From: Spirochaetia bacterium
GTDB lineage: Bacteria > Spirochaetota > Spirochaetia > DSM-16054 > Sediminispirochaetaceae
Length of the DNA stretch: 33,760 nucleotides
NCBI GenBank assembly: GCA_021736475.1
Contig: JAIPFV010000022.1
Span: 1 to 33,760, forward strand
Direction: 5' to 3'
Positions within the stretch are counted from its first letter, which is position 1; each line of letters begins with the position of its first letter. The notes beneath the pieces are model-generated. The model was not told the origin of the DNA and ran no database searches. It was given only the letters and a program-made list of their open reading frames with translations. This document shows positions 1 through 8,181 of the stretch, one piece after another. Both the position numbers and the translations under genes were made by a program.

Positions 1-99
1 GGAGGCCGGTTCAGGATGTATTGAGATTGATGAGACGGGCATAGTCAATGCGACCACGAGTATCACCAGTAAAGTAATTGTACGTATAGGATTGTTCAT
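1..99 (-). CDS. Exported protein, N-terminal fragment (signal peptide only)
   Basis: An ATG at 97-99 opens a frame of 33 codons that stays open to the left window edge, so the gene is cut off. The peptide starts MNNPIRTITLLVILVVALTM and continues through PVSSISIHPEPAS. It has a short basic n-region, a hydrophobic core of about 15 residues and a polar stretch, the pattern of a Sec signal peptide. There is no clear lipobox. The gene lies downstream of the tRNA-Pro terminator on the same strand, so it probably has its own promoter; TATAAT-like and TTGACT-like elements occur upstream but at non-standard spacing. No Shine-Dalgarno is evident. Function cannot be assigned from the fragment. Confidence 0.6.
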   Translation of the reverse strand, partial: MNNPIRTITLLVILVVALTMPVSSISIHPEPAS

Positions 100-174
100 C
101 TTTTATAGGCTAGCAATTATAGCTTGTACAAGTCAAGGCTCTTGGATCGGGTTTGTCCGCTTCGGTGGGTATAC

Positions 175-201
175 AAAAAAAGCACCCCCTAAGGGATGCT
201 T
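175..201 (-). terminator. Rho-independent terminator after tRNA-Pro
   Basis: Read on the minus strand, AAGCATCCC pairs with GGGGTGCTT-type sequence (9 bp with one G-U pair) across a short loop and runs into seven T residues. It lies about 37 nt past the 3' end of tRNA-Pro and would end the tRNA transcript before the exported-protein gene. Confidence 0.85.
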
Positions 202-237
202 CTCAAATAGTTCGTTGCAGGACAACGCTTTATTTAA

Positions 238-310
238 TCGGGCTGGGCGGACTCGAACCGCCGACATCTTGATCCCGAACCAAGCGCGCTAGCCACTGCG
301 CTACAGCCCG
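238..310 (-). tRNA. tRNA-Pro(CGG)
   Basis: A full cloverleaf can be drawn on the minus strand. The acceptor is CGGGCTG/CAGCCCG, the D-stem GCGC/GCGC, the anticodon arm CTTGG-TTCGGGA-TCAAG (anticodon CGG, G37) and the T-arm GGCGG-TTCGAGT-CCGCC, with discriminator A. The 3' CCA is not encoded. It sits downstream of tRNA-Asp, probably in one transcript. Confidence 0.97.
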
Positions 311-408
311 AATAAGAAAACAATCAAATCATAAATGTGTTCCTCCGAGCGGCACGATGATGTAAAACAAGGTGACTGAACGGCCGCACGGCTGAACAAC
401 AAAAAAGG

Positions 409-482
409 CGGGAGCGACGGGGATTGAACCCGCGATCTCCGGCTTGACAGGCCGGCGCGATAACCATCTTCGCTACGCCCCC
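409..482 (-). tRNA. tRNA-Asp(GTC)
   Basis: Minus-strand cloverleaf with acceptor GGGGGCG/CGCTCCC (one G-U pair), anticodon arm CCGGC-CTGTCAA-GCCGG (anticodon GTC), a T-arm containing TTCAATC and discriminator G. CCA is not encoded. A TTGACA-17-TATAGT promoter ends 14 bp upstream, so this is the first tRNA of a two-tRNA transcript (Asp, then Pro). Confidence 0.97.
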
Positions 483-496
483 ACGTGAACAGGCAC

Positions 497-525
497 ACTA
501 TACTCAAATAGGTTTACTATGTCAA
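497..525 (-). promoter_or_regulatory. Sigma-70-type promoter for tRNA-Asp/tRNA-Pro
   Basis: On the minus strand: TTGACA (520-525), 17 nt, TATAGT (497-502). The -10 ends 14 nt before the tRNA-Asp 5' end, a normal tRNA leader. It is back to back with the plus-strand promoter at 567-595. Confidence 0.88.
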
Positions 526-566
526 GGCGCGTGAGCAGATACAGTACAGAAATCAGGATCCTCGAA

Positions 567-595
567 TTGACACTTACGGTCTAGCGTGGTACTGT
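567..595 (+). promoter_or_regulatory. Sigma-70-type promoter for the foldase/DUF115 operon
   Basis: TTGACA (567-572), 17 nt, TACTGT (590-595). Transcription would start near 602, giving a leader of about 54 nt before the ATG at 656, which has an AAAGGAA ribosome-binding site. Confidence 0.75.
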
Positions 596-655
596 TTTTT
601 GAAATCAGGTTAATTTCGTTAACAGTAATTACACTATAGATTAAAAGGAACATAC

Positions 656-2200
656 ATGCCTTCGAGAGAACAGCGACGAGCAAAAAAAGAAGAAAAAAAG
701 AAAGCTTCTCAACTAAATACCGTTGAAAAGAAGCGGACTCAGCATCCTCTGACGTGGGTACTGAGTGTAATTGTGTTGATCATTGTAGTGGTAGCCTTTG
801 TGGTTGCCCCCGCTTTAGGCGGTATGGGCCAACAGAGCAGGTTGATCTTCGGTTACTACAACGGTGAGCCGATAGAATATAAGCCCGACAGCTACTTTGC
901 TCGCCAGAGGGATGCCTTTGCCGAGCGAATCGAAAACCAGTCAGATCAAAACTCCGACAATTTTCAGTGGCAGGCCCTGCAGGTTTGGAAGGCTGCCTTT
1001 GACTCAACGGTAGTACACACCGCCGTTCTACAGCAGGCCGATAAAAGCGGCTTGGTAATTTCTGAAAAGAAACTTGATCGTAACATAGCGCAGTACGGAC
1101 CTTACCGCGAGAACGGCAAATTCAGTGCCGAGCTGTACCGGAATGCATCCAATGCAGAGAAAATGGCGACTCGCGAGCTTTTCAATGAAAACCTAATCCA
1201 TGATCAATGGACTCAGGATATTTCCAATATCCCCTCACCCAAAGCCGAAAAGGAGTTCATGCTGGGTATGACCAGTCCCGAGCGTAAGTTTCGGTATGTC
1301 GACTTTTCGCTTAACAACTACCCTGACCAAAGGGTAATTGAGTTTGCCCAAGAAAACAGCCGTTTGTTCCAGAAGATGAATCTCAGCCGAATATCCCTGC
1401 GCATGGACGAGAAAGAGGCTGAACAGATCTATCAGCAGCTGCAGGAATCTCCCAGCCGCTTCGAAGAACTTGCCCAGAACCACTCCTCCGACGAGAACGC
1501 TGAAAAGGGCGGTGATATGGGCTGGATACGCTACCATGAGCTGGCCGGGATGTTTGAAGACAGCAGCAAAGCCGACCCGATCTTTGCACTTGAAAAGGGT
1601 GAGTTTTCCGGTTTGGTAGAAACTTCCTTCGGCTGGGCTATTTACCGAAGCGACGAGGAAGCGGTTACACCGGATTTTACCGACGAAGAGGAAATCGCGG
1701 CGGTACGTTCTTATCTAATCCGCAACGAACGGGGTCAGGTAGAAGACTACTTCATTAACCGTGCCAATAGTTTTGTTGCCAATGCCGAAGAATCGGGTTT
1801 TTCCACTGCTGTTGCGGCAGCTAATCTTTCACCGACCGAAACCAAATACTTTCCAATTAATTACGGGGAGAGCTTCTTCCTGAAGCCGATTCAAATCGAA
1901 AATGAGAACGGAAGTGGTATCCTGCAACGGGCACAGTCAAACCAGCGAATACTTACCAATCTTTTTTCCGTGGCTCAGAACGATTTTACCGAGCCCTTCG
2001 TACTGGGCAACTCGGTAGTTGTAGCCCAGCTGCTTGAAGAGCGTCAGGCACCGGAAGAGGAAGTCGAGCAAATTGCCAACTACCACTCTTACATTATACA
2101 GAACTTCCAGCGTGAAGAGATTCAAACTCACTTTCTGCAATCCGATAAACTCGAGGACAACTTTATGCAGGTGTTCTCTAAGCATTTTCTCAGTTCTTAG
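656..2200 (+). CDS. Membrane-anchored parvulin-type peptidylprolyl isomerase (PpiD/SurA-like)
   Basis: The 514-residue protein starts with a very basic cytoplasmic stretch (about 1-30) followed by one transmembrane segment (about 33-54). It is therefore probably anchored in the inner membrane with the bulk outside, as in PpiD. Residues about 60-240 resemble the helical SurA/PpiD N-terminal chaperone region. Residues about 243-332 match a PpiC parvulin domain, with the typical S-x-x-x-x-A-x-x-GGDMGW block and a late F-G-W-A-I-Y strand. A C-terminal helical part follows. The family folds exported proteins and catalyses prolyl cis-trans isomerisation. The start is supported by AAAGGAA about 8 nt upstream. 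The DUF115 gene follows after 6 nt. The exact subfamily is uncertain. Confidence 0.88.
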   Translation: MPSREQRRAKKEEKKKASQLNTVEKKRTQHPLTWVLSVIVLIIVVVAFVVAPALGGMGQQSRLIFGYYNGEPIEYKPDSYFARQRDAFAERIENQSDQNSDNFQWQALQVWKAAFDSTVVHTAVLQQADKSGLVISEKKLDRNIAQYGPYRENGKFSAELYRNASNAEKMATRELFNENLIHDQWTQDISNIPSPKAEKEFMLGMTSPERKFRYVDFSLNNYPDQRVIEFAQENSRLFQKMNLSRISLRMDEKEAEQIYQQLQESPSRFEELAQNHSSDENAEKGGDMGWIRYHELAGMFEDSSKADPIFALEKGEFSGLVETSFGWAIYRSDEEAVTPDFTDEEEIAAVRSYLIRNERGQVEDYFINRANSFVANAEESGFSTAVAAANLSPTETKYFPINYGESFFLKPIQIENENGSGILQRAQSNQRILTNLFSVAQNDFTEPFVLGNSVVVAQLLEERQAPEEEVEQIANYHSYIIQNFQREEIQTHFLQSDKLEDNFMQVFSKHFLSS

Positions 2201-2206
2201 TAGTAC

Positions 2207-3949
2207 GTGAACATGCAAGAACAAGCCCCCCTGCTGACCGAAGTGAGCGGGGGGACTTCGATTGTATTTAAAAATAAGGAACTCTACAGCCGCAGTTCAC
2301 CTCGCACGAGGGCCGAAGAACGGGCGGCGGCCTTTGAACTTGAAACCCACACACTCTATATATTAGCCTCACCGCTGTTATGGTACGGCATCTTCGAGCT
2401 GCTTAAAAAGCTCCCGTCAAGCTCACACATTATCGCTGTTGAACAAGAGCCCCAACTTGCCGCGCTGAGCATCTCGCACCAGCCCCTTGAGCTTAGCCGG
2501 TTCGAGCAACTGGACATAAGTTTTTTTCCGGAGGGCAGCACCGATGCCGGCAACTCCGATACCGACCGCCCCGGGGATATCTTTAAGTCGATACCGGCTC
2601 TGGTCGAAAAGCTTGGAATTGAGCGTTTCCGTCGGGTCCGCTTGCTGACCCTGAACGGAGGGTACCGCCTGAACAGCCGCCGTTATAAGGAGCTTGTACA
2701 GCTGCTAGAAGAGGAGATCCAGCAGTTCTGGCATAATAAGTACACCATAATGCATATGCTGCCCCTATGGATAAAGAATGTTTTTCACAACCTTGCCCAA
2801 TGCACTTTCCCGGCAGTCTCCCACGAAACAAAGCGACCTCATTTGGCAAGCTGTCCCCGGTTCGGACTGCCGAGTACGTCCCTTCCGGTCCTGATCGCCG
2901 GGGCAGGCCCCAGCCTCGATGCGCATATCGACTTTATCCGTTGCTATCGCGATACTATATTTCTTCTCACCGTGGACACCGCCTACTCTGTGCTGCTGCA
3001 GCACGGCATTAAGCCCGACATGGTGGTTGTACAGGAGTCTCAGTTCTATAATCTGTACGACTTTATTTTCCAGCCTCGTATCGAAGCCGACATTCTGGCG
3101 GATATCAGCAGCTACCCCCAGGTCCTTCGCCTTGGCGCCGGCGACATCTATTTCTACGCCACTGAGTTTGTCCGGACTCAGCTATTCAGCCGCCTGCAAG
3201 AGGCAGAACTGCTGCCCCCCCGAATTCCCCCGCTGGGTTCTGTCGGTACCACCGCTGTCCATGCCGCCCTCTCTATCACCGACTCAACAGTGATTCTGGC
3301 AGGCATCGACTTTGCCTTCCCCTCCGGCCAGACCCATGCCCGCGGTGCCCCCCGCCACCAGCTGAACCTGCAGCACTGCCACCGCTTTCTGGGAATCGAA
3401 GATATGTTGGCCCGCACCACCAAAGGTGTGACCCCCACTCCGGATGCCGCTGATAGCATGGGAATTCCGCTGTGTACCACCCCAAGCCTCAGGCGCTATG
3501 CAGATAATTTTGCGCGCGTATTTACTTCTTTGGATAGGATGCTCTTGTTAAAGCCCCGGGGCCTTCCCTTAGGCATACCGGAGCTCACGGAAGCGGAACT
3601 TGCCCCATATCTATCGTCGGCAGAAAAACGGGTAACTCCCCATAAAGCCCCATCTATGGCCGGCATGGGCGATAGTGAGGCTGTGAAGGGGTTTCTACAA
3701 CGCGAACGGGAGCTGCTGCGTTTAATTTACAGCCAAGGCTTAGCCTTTCTAGAAGGCAGGTTGTCGGAGGCAGAATTTACGAAACTCTCGTTGGATATAC
3801 ACCGCTGCGAGTATCTGTTTTTGCATTTCCCTGAAACAGGGGCTACCCTGCGCACACTGGACCCGCCCTTGATAAAACGGGTATTGGTCAGCACCGGTCA
3901 CTACATTCGGGTGATCGAAGAGGCGCTGAAGCTTATTCCTCGCTCTTAA
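2207..3949 (+). CDS. DUF115 / MptE-like motility-associated protein
   Basis: This 580-residue protein carries the DUF115 core at about 226-330. The landmarks are PVLIAGAGPSLD (227-238), a strand with LLTVDTAY and the block KPDMVVVQES. DUF115 proteins include the Maf motility accessory factors, linked to flagellin glycosylation with nonulosonic acids, and share a fold with the pterin diphosphokinase MptE; in spirochaetes the substrate is not established. The track start is GTG at 2207, with an ATG two codons later at 2213. Neither has a clear Shine-Dalgarno, and the upstream stop is only 6 nt away, so translational coupling to the foldase gene is likely. The 3' end overlaps the lepA 3' end by 17 bp, tail to tail. 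No flagellar gene is adjacent, so the motility role rests on family only. Confidence 0.85.
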   Translation: MNMQEQAPLLTEVSGGTSIVFKNKELYSRSSPRTRAEERAAAFELETHTLYILASPLLWYGIFELLKKLPSSSHIIAVEQEPQLAALSISHQPLELSRFEQLDISFFPEGSTDAGNSDTDRPGDIFKSIPALVEKLGIERFRRVRLLTLNGGYRLNSRRYKELVQLLEEEIQQFWHNKYTIMHMLPLWIKNVFHNLAQCTFPAVSHETKRPHLASCPRFGLPSTSLPVLIAGAGPSLDAHIDFIRCYRDTIFLLTVDTAYSVLLQHGIKPDMVVVQESQFYNLYDFIFQPRIEADILADISSYPQVLRLGAGDIYFYATEFVRTQLFSRLQEAELLPPRIPPLGSVGTTAVHAALSITDSTVILAGIDFAFPSGQTHARGAPRHQLNLQHCHRFLGIEDMLARTTKGVTPTPDAADSMGIPLCTTPSLRRYADNFARVFTSLDRMLLLKPRGLPLGIPELTEAELAPYLSSAEKRVTPHKAPSMAGMGDSEAVKGFLQRERELLRLIYSQGLAFLEGRLSEAEFTKLSLDIHRCEYLFLHFPETGATLRTLDPPLIKRVLVSTGHYIRVIEEALKLIPRS

Positions 3950-5738
3950 GCACCGAGACAAAGGCCGACTGGGGCAGTTCTACGTTTCCAACCATCTTCA
4001 TCCGCTTTTTCCCCTCTTTCTGTTTTTCCAATAGCTTGCGCTTGCGGCTGATATCTCCGCCGTAACACTTGGAGGTTACATCCTTGCGCAGTGCATTGAT
4101 AGTCTCGCGGGCAATGACGGTATTTCCAATAGTTCCCTGCAGAGGAATTTTAAACTGCTGCCGGGGTATCTCGTCTTTCAGCTTTCGGCAAATTGTACGC
4201 GCCCTGGAAACAGCATTGTCCTTATGCACCAGCTGGCTCAGGGCATCCACCGGCTCCCCGTTCACCAGAATATCGAGTTTAACCAGCTCGGTTCGCTTAT
4301 ATGGCCCAATTTCGTAATCGAACGAGGCAAAGCCGCGGCTCACCGATTTAAGCTTATCGTAAAAGTCGAATAGTACCTCCGCCAGGGGCATCTCGTAGGT
4401 TACCTCAACCCGCTTCTCATCCAGATAGTTCATAGCCTTCTGAATGCCCCGTTTCTCCAGACAAATCTGAATTATGTTGCCCAGATATTCGGCGGGAGTG
4501 ATAATGGCAGCATCAATGTAGGGCTCTTCCGCATACTCAACCTTGGTGCTGTCCGGATACTCAAGGGGGTTATCCACATCAATAACCTCACCGCTGTTCA
4601 GATGCACCTTGTAGCGCACCGAAGGGGCTGTAAGGATAATTGAAAGGTCAAACTCCCGTTCAATCCGCTCCTGCACTACTTCCAGGTGCAGCAGTCCTAA
4701 AAAGCCGCAGCGGAAGCCAAAGCCCAGGGCCGCGGAGGAATCCTTTTCGTAAATAAGAGAGGCATCGTTCAGTTTCAGTTTATCGATGGCTGTACGCAGC
4801 TCTTCGTAGTCGTTGGTATCAATCGGATAGATGGAGGAGAAGACCACCGGCTTAACCTCTTTAAAGCCCTTCTGCGGTTCCGCACAGGGGCGCTTGTCGT
4901 TGGTCACGGTGTCACCTATGCGAACATCTTCGATGTTTTTTATTCCGGCAATCAGATAACCCACCTGCCCTGCATTGAGGTTCTCCCCCTTCTCCATTCC
5001 AAGCCTGAAAATTCCGGTCTCTTCAATGGTATAGGTGGTGTTGTTCCACCACAGACGAATCACGTCGCCGGCTTTCATTGTCCCTTCAAACACACGAACG
5101 TGAATAATCACACCGCGGTAGGCATCATACTTTGAATCAAAAATAAGTGCTTTCAATGGTTGGTCGTCGGTACCGGAGGGTGCCGGGATATGATGAACGA
5201 GAGCCTCCAGCAGGTCGTTGACCCCCTCACCGGATTTTGCCGATACCAGCACTGCATCATTCGGATCCAGCCCCAGGTCGTGCTCGATTTCCCGTTTTAC
5301 CATTTCAACATCGGCACTGGGAAGGTCAATTTTATTGATTACCGGTATTACTTCCAGGTCCAGTTCCACGGCCATATACATATTGGCAAAGGTCTGGGCC
5401 TCAACTCCCTGGCTGGCGTCAATTAACAGCAGCGCCCCCTCGCAGGAGGAGATAGCCCGGGAAACTTCGTAGGCAAAGTCGACATGCCCCGGAGTATCGA
5501 CCAGGTTCAGTTCATAGATATTCCCGTCATCCGCCTCATAGGGCATGGTGATTGCCTGGGATTTAATGGTAATGCCCCGCTCACGTTCAATATCCATACT
5601 ATCGAGATATTGGTCCTTAAAATTACGGGCCTCAACTATCTTGGCCTTTTCGATAAACCGGTCGGCAAGAGTAGATTTCCCATGATCTATATGGGCTATT
5701 ATGCAGAAGTTGCGGATAAATTCTTTAGGTGTATTCAT
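3933..5738 (-). CDS. lepA: Elongation factor 4 (LepA), back-translocating GTPase
   Basis: 601 residues, the usual LepA length. The G1 motif AHIDHGKST is at 15-23, followed by an RERGITIKSQ switch I region, DTPGHVDF (G3) and INKIDLP (G4). The LepA-specific C-terminal domain ends in a run of basic residues. EF4 acts on ribosomes, in stalled elongation or 30S biogenesis. The ATG at 5738 is preceded by CTATAGTAAATCCA on the minus strand, which has no Shine-Dalgarno. A consensus-like -10 lies 7 nt upstream, suggesting a leaderless transcript. The upstream kinase gene ends 43 bp away, so read-through from the signalling cluster is also possible. The 3' end overlaps the DUF115 gene by 17 bp. Confidence 0.98.
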   Translation of the reverse strand: MNTPKEFIRNFCIIAHIDHGKSTLADRFIEKAKIVEARNFKDQYLDSMDIERERGITIKSQAITMPYEADDGNIYELNLVDTPGHVDFAYEVSRAISSCEGALLLIDASQGVEAQTFANMYMAVELDLEVIPVINKIDLPSADVEMVKREIEHDLGLDPNDAVLVSAKSGEGVNDLLEALVHHIPAPSGTDDQPLKALIFDSKYDAYRGVIIHVRVFEGTMKAGDVIRLWWNNTTYTIEETGIFRLGMEKGENLNAGQVGYLIAGIKNIEDVRIGDTVTNDKRPCAEPQKGFKEVKPVVFSSIYPIDTNDYEELRTAIDKLKLNDASLIYEKDSSAALGFGFRCGFLGLLHLEVVQERIEREFDLSIILTAPSVRYKVHLNSGEVIDVDNPLEYPDSTKVEYAEEPYIDAAIITPAEYLGNIIQICLEKRGIQKAMNYLDEKRVEVTYEMPLAEVLFDFYDKLKSVSRGFASFDYEIGPYKRTELVKLDILVNGEPVDALSQLVHKDNAVSRARTICRKLKDEIPRQQFKIPLQGTIGNTVIARETINALRKDVTSKCYGGDISRKRKLLEKQKEGKKRMKMVGNVELPQSAFVSVLKSEE

Positions 5739-5745
5739 TGGATTT

Positions 5746-5774
5746 ACTATAGCTTAATATTCGATCTTCATCAA
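5746..5774 (-). promoter_or_regulatory. Candidate promoter of lepA, leaderless geometry
   Basis: Minus strand: TTGATG (5769-5774), 17 nt, TATAGT (5746-5751), then 7 nt to the ATG. Transcription would start at or within a base or two of the start codon. No Shine-Dalgarno is present, which is consistent with a leaderless mRNA. It lies in the 43-bp gap behind the hybrid kinase gene. Confidence 0.55.
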
Positions 5775-5781
5775 CAAAGCT

Positions 5782-7692
5782 TCAGCTTGTATAGCTGTCA
5801 TCAAGTACCTCTCGCACCACCTTTGCAAAAACTTCGGGTGAAAAAGGTTTGGATATAAAGGGAACTTCCGGCTCCGATTCGGACTCCGGCTCGCTGTGCT
5901 TATGGGGGTATCCCGACATATAGATAACCTTGGTGCTGGGGCGTATTTCAAGAAAATGTTTCGAAAGCTCTTCTCCGCCCATCCGCGGCATAACCAAATC
6001 AGTAACCAGCACATCAAACTCATACTCATCATTCCTGGCAAGCTCTAAAGCTGCTACAGGACCGTCTGCTAAAAAAACGGTATATCCGTACAACTTTAAA
6101 ATACGCTCAACAAGGTTTCGCAGACTCTTTTCGTCTTCTACCACTAGTACCGTCTCCGTTCCGGAGTAAGAGGGTTCCATACCTTTCTTACGCTTCGGGG
6201 CTTCTTCGGTACTGTGATGCAGGGGCAGTAGAATCCAAAAGGTCGACCCCTCATTTGTCTCTGTTTCAACCTGTAAATACCCATTGCTCTGCTTTACAAT
6301 GCCGTACACGGTTGAAAGGCCGAGTCCGGTCCCCTTCTCCTCCGACTTGGTAGTAAAAAAGGGTTCAAATATCATCTTAAGCATATGCGGCTCAATTCCC
6401 ATGCCGGTATCCCGTACTGCGGCGCATACATAATTTCCCGGAGGTATTTTTCCCATTGGTGAGGCTTGCGGGCTATCAACTTGATAGTTTGTAGTCCGGA
6501 TTGTGATGCGCCCACCCTGGGCCATAGCATCCCGAGCATTTACAATCAAATTCATGAGCACCTGCTCAATTTGTCCGGGATCTACCCAAACTGTATCCGG
6601 ATCAGCGCTTAAGTTAAGGTACATTCCAAATTCCTCGGTAACCAAGCGGCGCATCATTTTTTCAAGATTATGAATCAATTCGTTCAAATGAACTTGCTTC
6701 GGTTTCAGTATCTGCCGGCGACTGAATGCCAACAGCTGCCGAGTAAGGGTCGAAGCCCGTTTGGCAGCCTCTTCAATCCCTGAAACCTCATTTTCGATAG
6801 CCGTATCCTGCTTCACAAGCTTTTCCTGCACGATGGTACTGTAGCCGAGAATGACCGTGAGGATGTTGTTAAAGTCGTGGGCTACCCCGCCTGCAAGCCG
6901 TCCCACCGCCTCCAGCTTCTGTGCCTGGCGTAACTGCTGTTCAAGGTTTTTACGTGTACTTATATCTATGAGGTAGCCGTTTATCTCGGTAATCGCATCG
7001 TTTTCGTCGGTGTCTGCAACAACATTTGCCAGCAAATTCAATTCACTGCCGTCGGCGCGCAGCAAATCCAGCTCATGCAAAACTAAGCGCTTTTGCTGCT
7101 TAAGCTGTTGCCAAAAATCAGCTGCCTGGCTTTCATCGGGAAAACGGGAATTCAAGTGGGTACCTTCAACCTCTGCCGCATTTGTAAAACCGAAATATTC
7201 TACAAAGGACCGGTTACAGGCTAGAAAAACACCCTGAGCATCGGCCACAAAATCGGCAGATACATCCTCCTCAAATAGCCGGCGGTACCGCTCCTCACTT
7301 TCCTGTAATTGAGTTTCAAGCTTGTGGCGGAACAGGGCCATTTCAATATTAGTGCGCAGTTCCCGCTCTTCAAAGGGCTTTATAATATAGCCGAAGGGCT
7401 CAATGAACTTAGCCCGTTCAATCGTTTTTTCGTCGGCATAGGCGGTAAGAATGATAACCGGAACACGGAACTGTTTACGAATTATCTGGGCAGCTTCTAT
7501 ACCATCCATCTTACCCTGTAGACGGATGTCCATCAGCACTAAATCGGGAGCTTCAGTTTTGAATTGGGAAATAGCTTCTTCACCCGATGCATGGGAACCT
7601 ACCACTTCATAGCCGAAGGACTCCAGATGCCGTCGAATATCTAGGGCCACAACCCCTTCGTCTTCTACAATTTGTACCTTAAGCTTGGCCAT
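5782..7692 (-). CDS. Soluble hybrid histidine kinase, REC-PAS-HisKA-HATPase-REC
   Basis: 636 residues with no membrane segment. The N-terminal receiver (about 4-122) has E10/D11, phospho-acceptor D55 in LMDIRLQG and K105. A PAS domain spans about 135-250. The kinase core has H272 in GGVAHDFNNIL, an N-box near 381-390, DTGMGI at 428-433 and the G2 box GTGLGLSTVYG. A C-terminal receiver (about 513-632) has D565 in VTDLVMP and K615, with an odd Ser/Glu/Pro insertion (about 600-609) just before its last strand. The GGVAHDFNN H-box is of the NtrB-like/HisKA type. It starts at ATG immediately after the TAA of the single-domain response regulator upstream, so the two are co-translated. The signal sensed is unknown; the N-terminal receiver suggests control by another kinase in the cluster. 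Confidence 0.93.
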   Translation of the reverse strand: MAKLKVQIVEDEGVVALDIRRHLESFGYEVVGSHASGEEAISQFKTEAPDLVLMDIRLQGKMDGIEAAQIIRKQFRVPVIILTAYADEKTIERAKFIEPFGYIIKPFEERELRTNIEMALFRHKLETQLQESEERYRRLFEEDVSADFVADAQGVFLACNRSFVEYFGFTNAAEVEGTHLNSRFPDESQAADFWQQLKQQKRLVLHELDLLRADGSELNLLANVVADTDENDAITEINGYLIDISTRKNLEQQLRQAQKLEAVGRLAGGVAHDFNNILTVILGYSTIVQEKLVKQDTAIENEVSGIEEAAKRASTLTRQLLAFSRRQILKPKQVHLNELIHNLEKMMRRLVTEEFGMYLNLSADPDTVWVDPGQIEQVLMNLIVNARDAMAQGGRITIRTTNYQVDSPQASPMGKIPPGNYVCAAVRDTGMGIEPHMLKMIFEPFFTTKSEEKGTGLGLSTVYGIVKQSNGYLQVETETNEGSTFWILLPLHHSTEEAPKRKKGMEPSYSGTETVLVVEDEKSLRNLVERILKLYGYTVFLADGPVAALELARNDEYEFDVLVTDLVMPRMGGEELSKHFLEIRPSTKVIYMSGYPHKHSEPESESEPEVPFISKPFSPEVFAKVVREVLDDSYTS

Positions 7693-8097
7693 TTAGTCGT
7701 CCACCGCAATGCCGATTTTTTTTAATTCCTGCATCAGCTTTACACTCTCTATAGGTTTTACTAGATACGCATCGGCATGTCCCTCATTAAGGGCTTTCAA
7801 TACGTTGTTGGGATCGCTCAAGGCTGTAGTCATAACCACTTTCGCTGCATCGCGTTGTCTCACTCCCTGCTCTTTTTCAATCATTCGCATTTCTTTCAAG
7901 GCATTCTGACCATCCAGTTTCGGCAGCAACATATCCAAGAAGATTAAGTAGAATGGATCCCCAGCCTCTAATGCCGATTTAAACATCTCTACCGCAGCCT
8001 CTCCATTATCAGCAATCTGTATCTCTCCTAATGGTTTGAGAAACTGCTGTAATAAAAAACGTCCGGCAACGTCATCTTCAACTATCAGGATCCTCAT
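7693..8097 (-). CDS. Single-domain response regulator (CheY-like receiver)
   Basis: 134 residues that are essentially one receiver domain. It has E7, D8 and D9 in the acidic pocket, phospho-acceptor D55 in IFLDMLLPKLDG, T90 on strand 4 and K114 in LVKPIES. There is no output domain, so it probably acts as a phosphate relay or by protein-protein contact. The ATG at 8097 is preferred over an in-frame TTG one codon upstream, because AGAGG lies 7 nt before the ATG. Its TAA directly abuts the ATG of the downstream hybrid kinase. A good promoter with an upstream tandem repeat precedes it, so it heads a sub-operon with the hybrid kinase. Confidence 0.93.
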   Translation of the reverse strand: MRILIVEDDVAGRFLLQQFLKPLGEIQIADNGEAAVEMFKSALEAGDPFYLIFLDMLLPKLDGQNALKEMRMIEKEQGVRQRDAAKVVMTTALSDPNNVLKALNEGHADAYLVKPIESVKLMQELKKIGIAVDD

Positions 8098-8115
8098 CAA
8101 ATCACCTCTATACCT

Positions 8116-8144
8116 ATTGTATACTGCTATTCAAGGTTTTTCAA
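8116..8144 (-). promoter_or_regulatory. Promoter of the response regulator/hybrid kinase pair
   Basis: Minus strand: TTGAAA (8139-8144), 17 nt, TACAAT (8116-8121). The predicted start is near 8109, leaving a short leader that carries the AGAGG ribosome-binding site. An 11-bp tandem repeat begins one base beyond the -35. Confidence 0.65.
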
Positions 8145-8145
8145 A

Positions 8146-8167
8146 CCTGGGAAGAGCCTGGGAAGAG
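8146..8167. repeat. Perfect tandem 11-bp direct repeat upstream of a promoter
   Basis: CCTGGGAAGAG occurs twice with no gap (8146-8156 and 8157-8167). The array sits one base upstream of the -35 box of the minus-strand promoter. An 11-bp period puts both copies on the same DNA face, as in many tandem regulator sites. Confidence 0.9.
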
Positions 8168-8181
8168 AACAGGAAAGGAAA

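Noticed and set aside
92-292. 66-codon plus-strand open frame at the left end
   Set aside because: It runs through the terminator and antisense to tRNA-Pro, and has no ribosome-binding site.
301-507. 68-codon minus-strand open frame
   Set aside because: It covers tRNA-Asp and its promoter; the tRNA explains the sequence.
5484-5858. 124-codon plus-strand open frame over the lepA start
   Set aside because: Antisense shadow of lepA and its promoter region, with no ribosome-binding site and no protein-like pattern.
8134-8145. AGGTTT-TTC-AAACCT hairpin behind the 616-residue kinase gene as a terminator
   Set aside because: The stem is only 6 bp and no T-run follows on the minus strand. It overlaps the -35 of the next promoter, so a terminator call is not supported.
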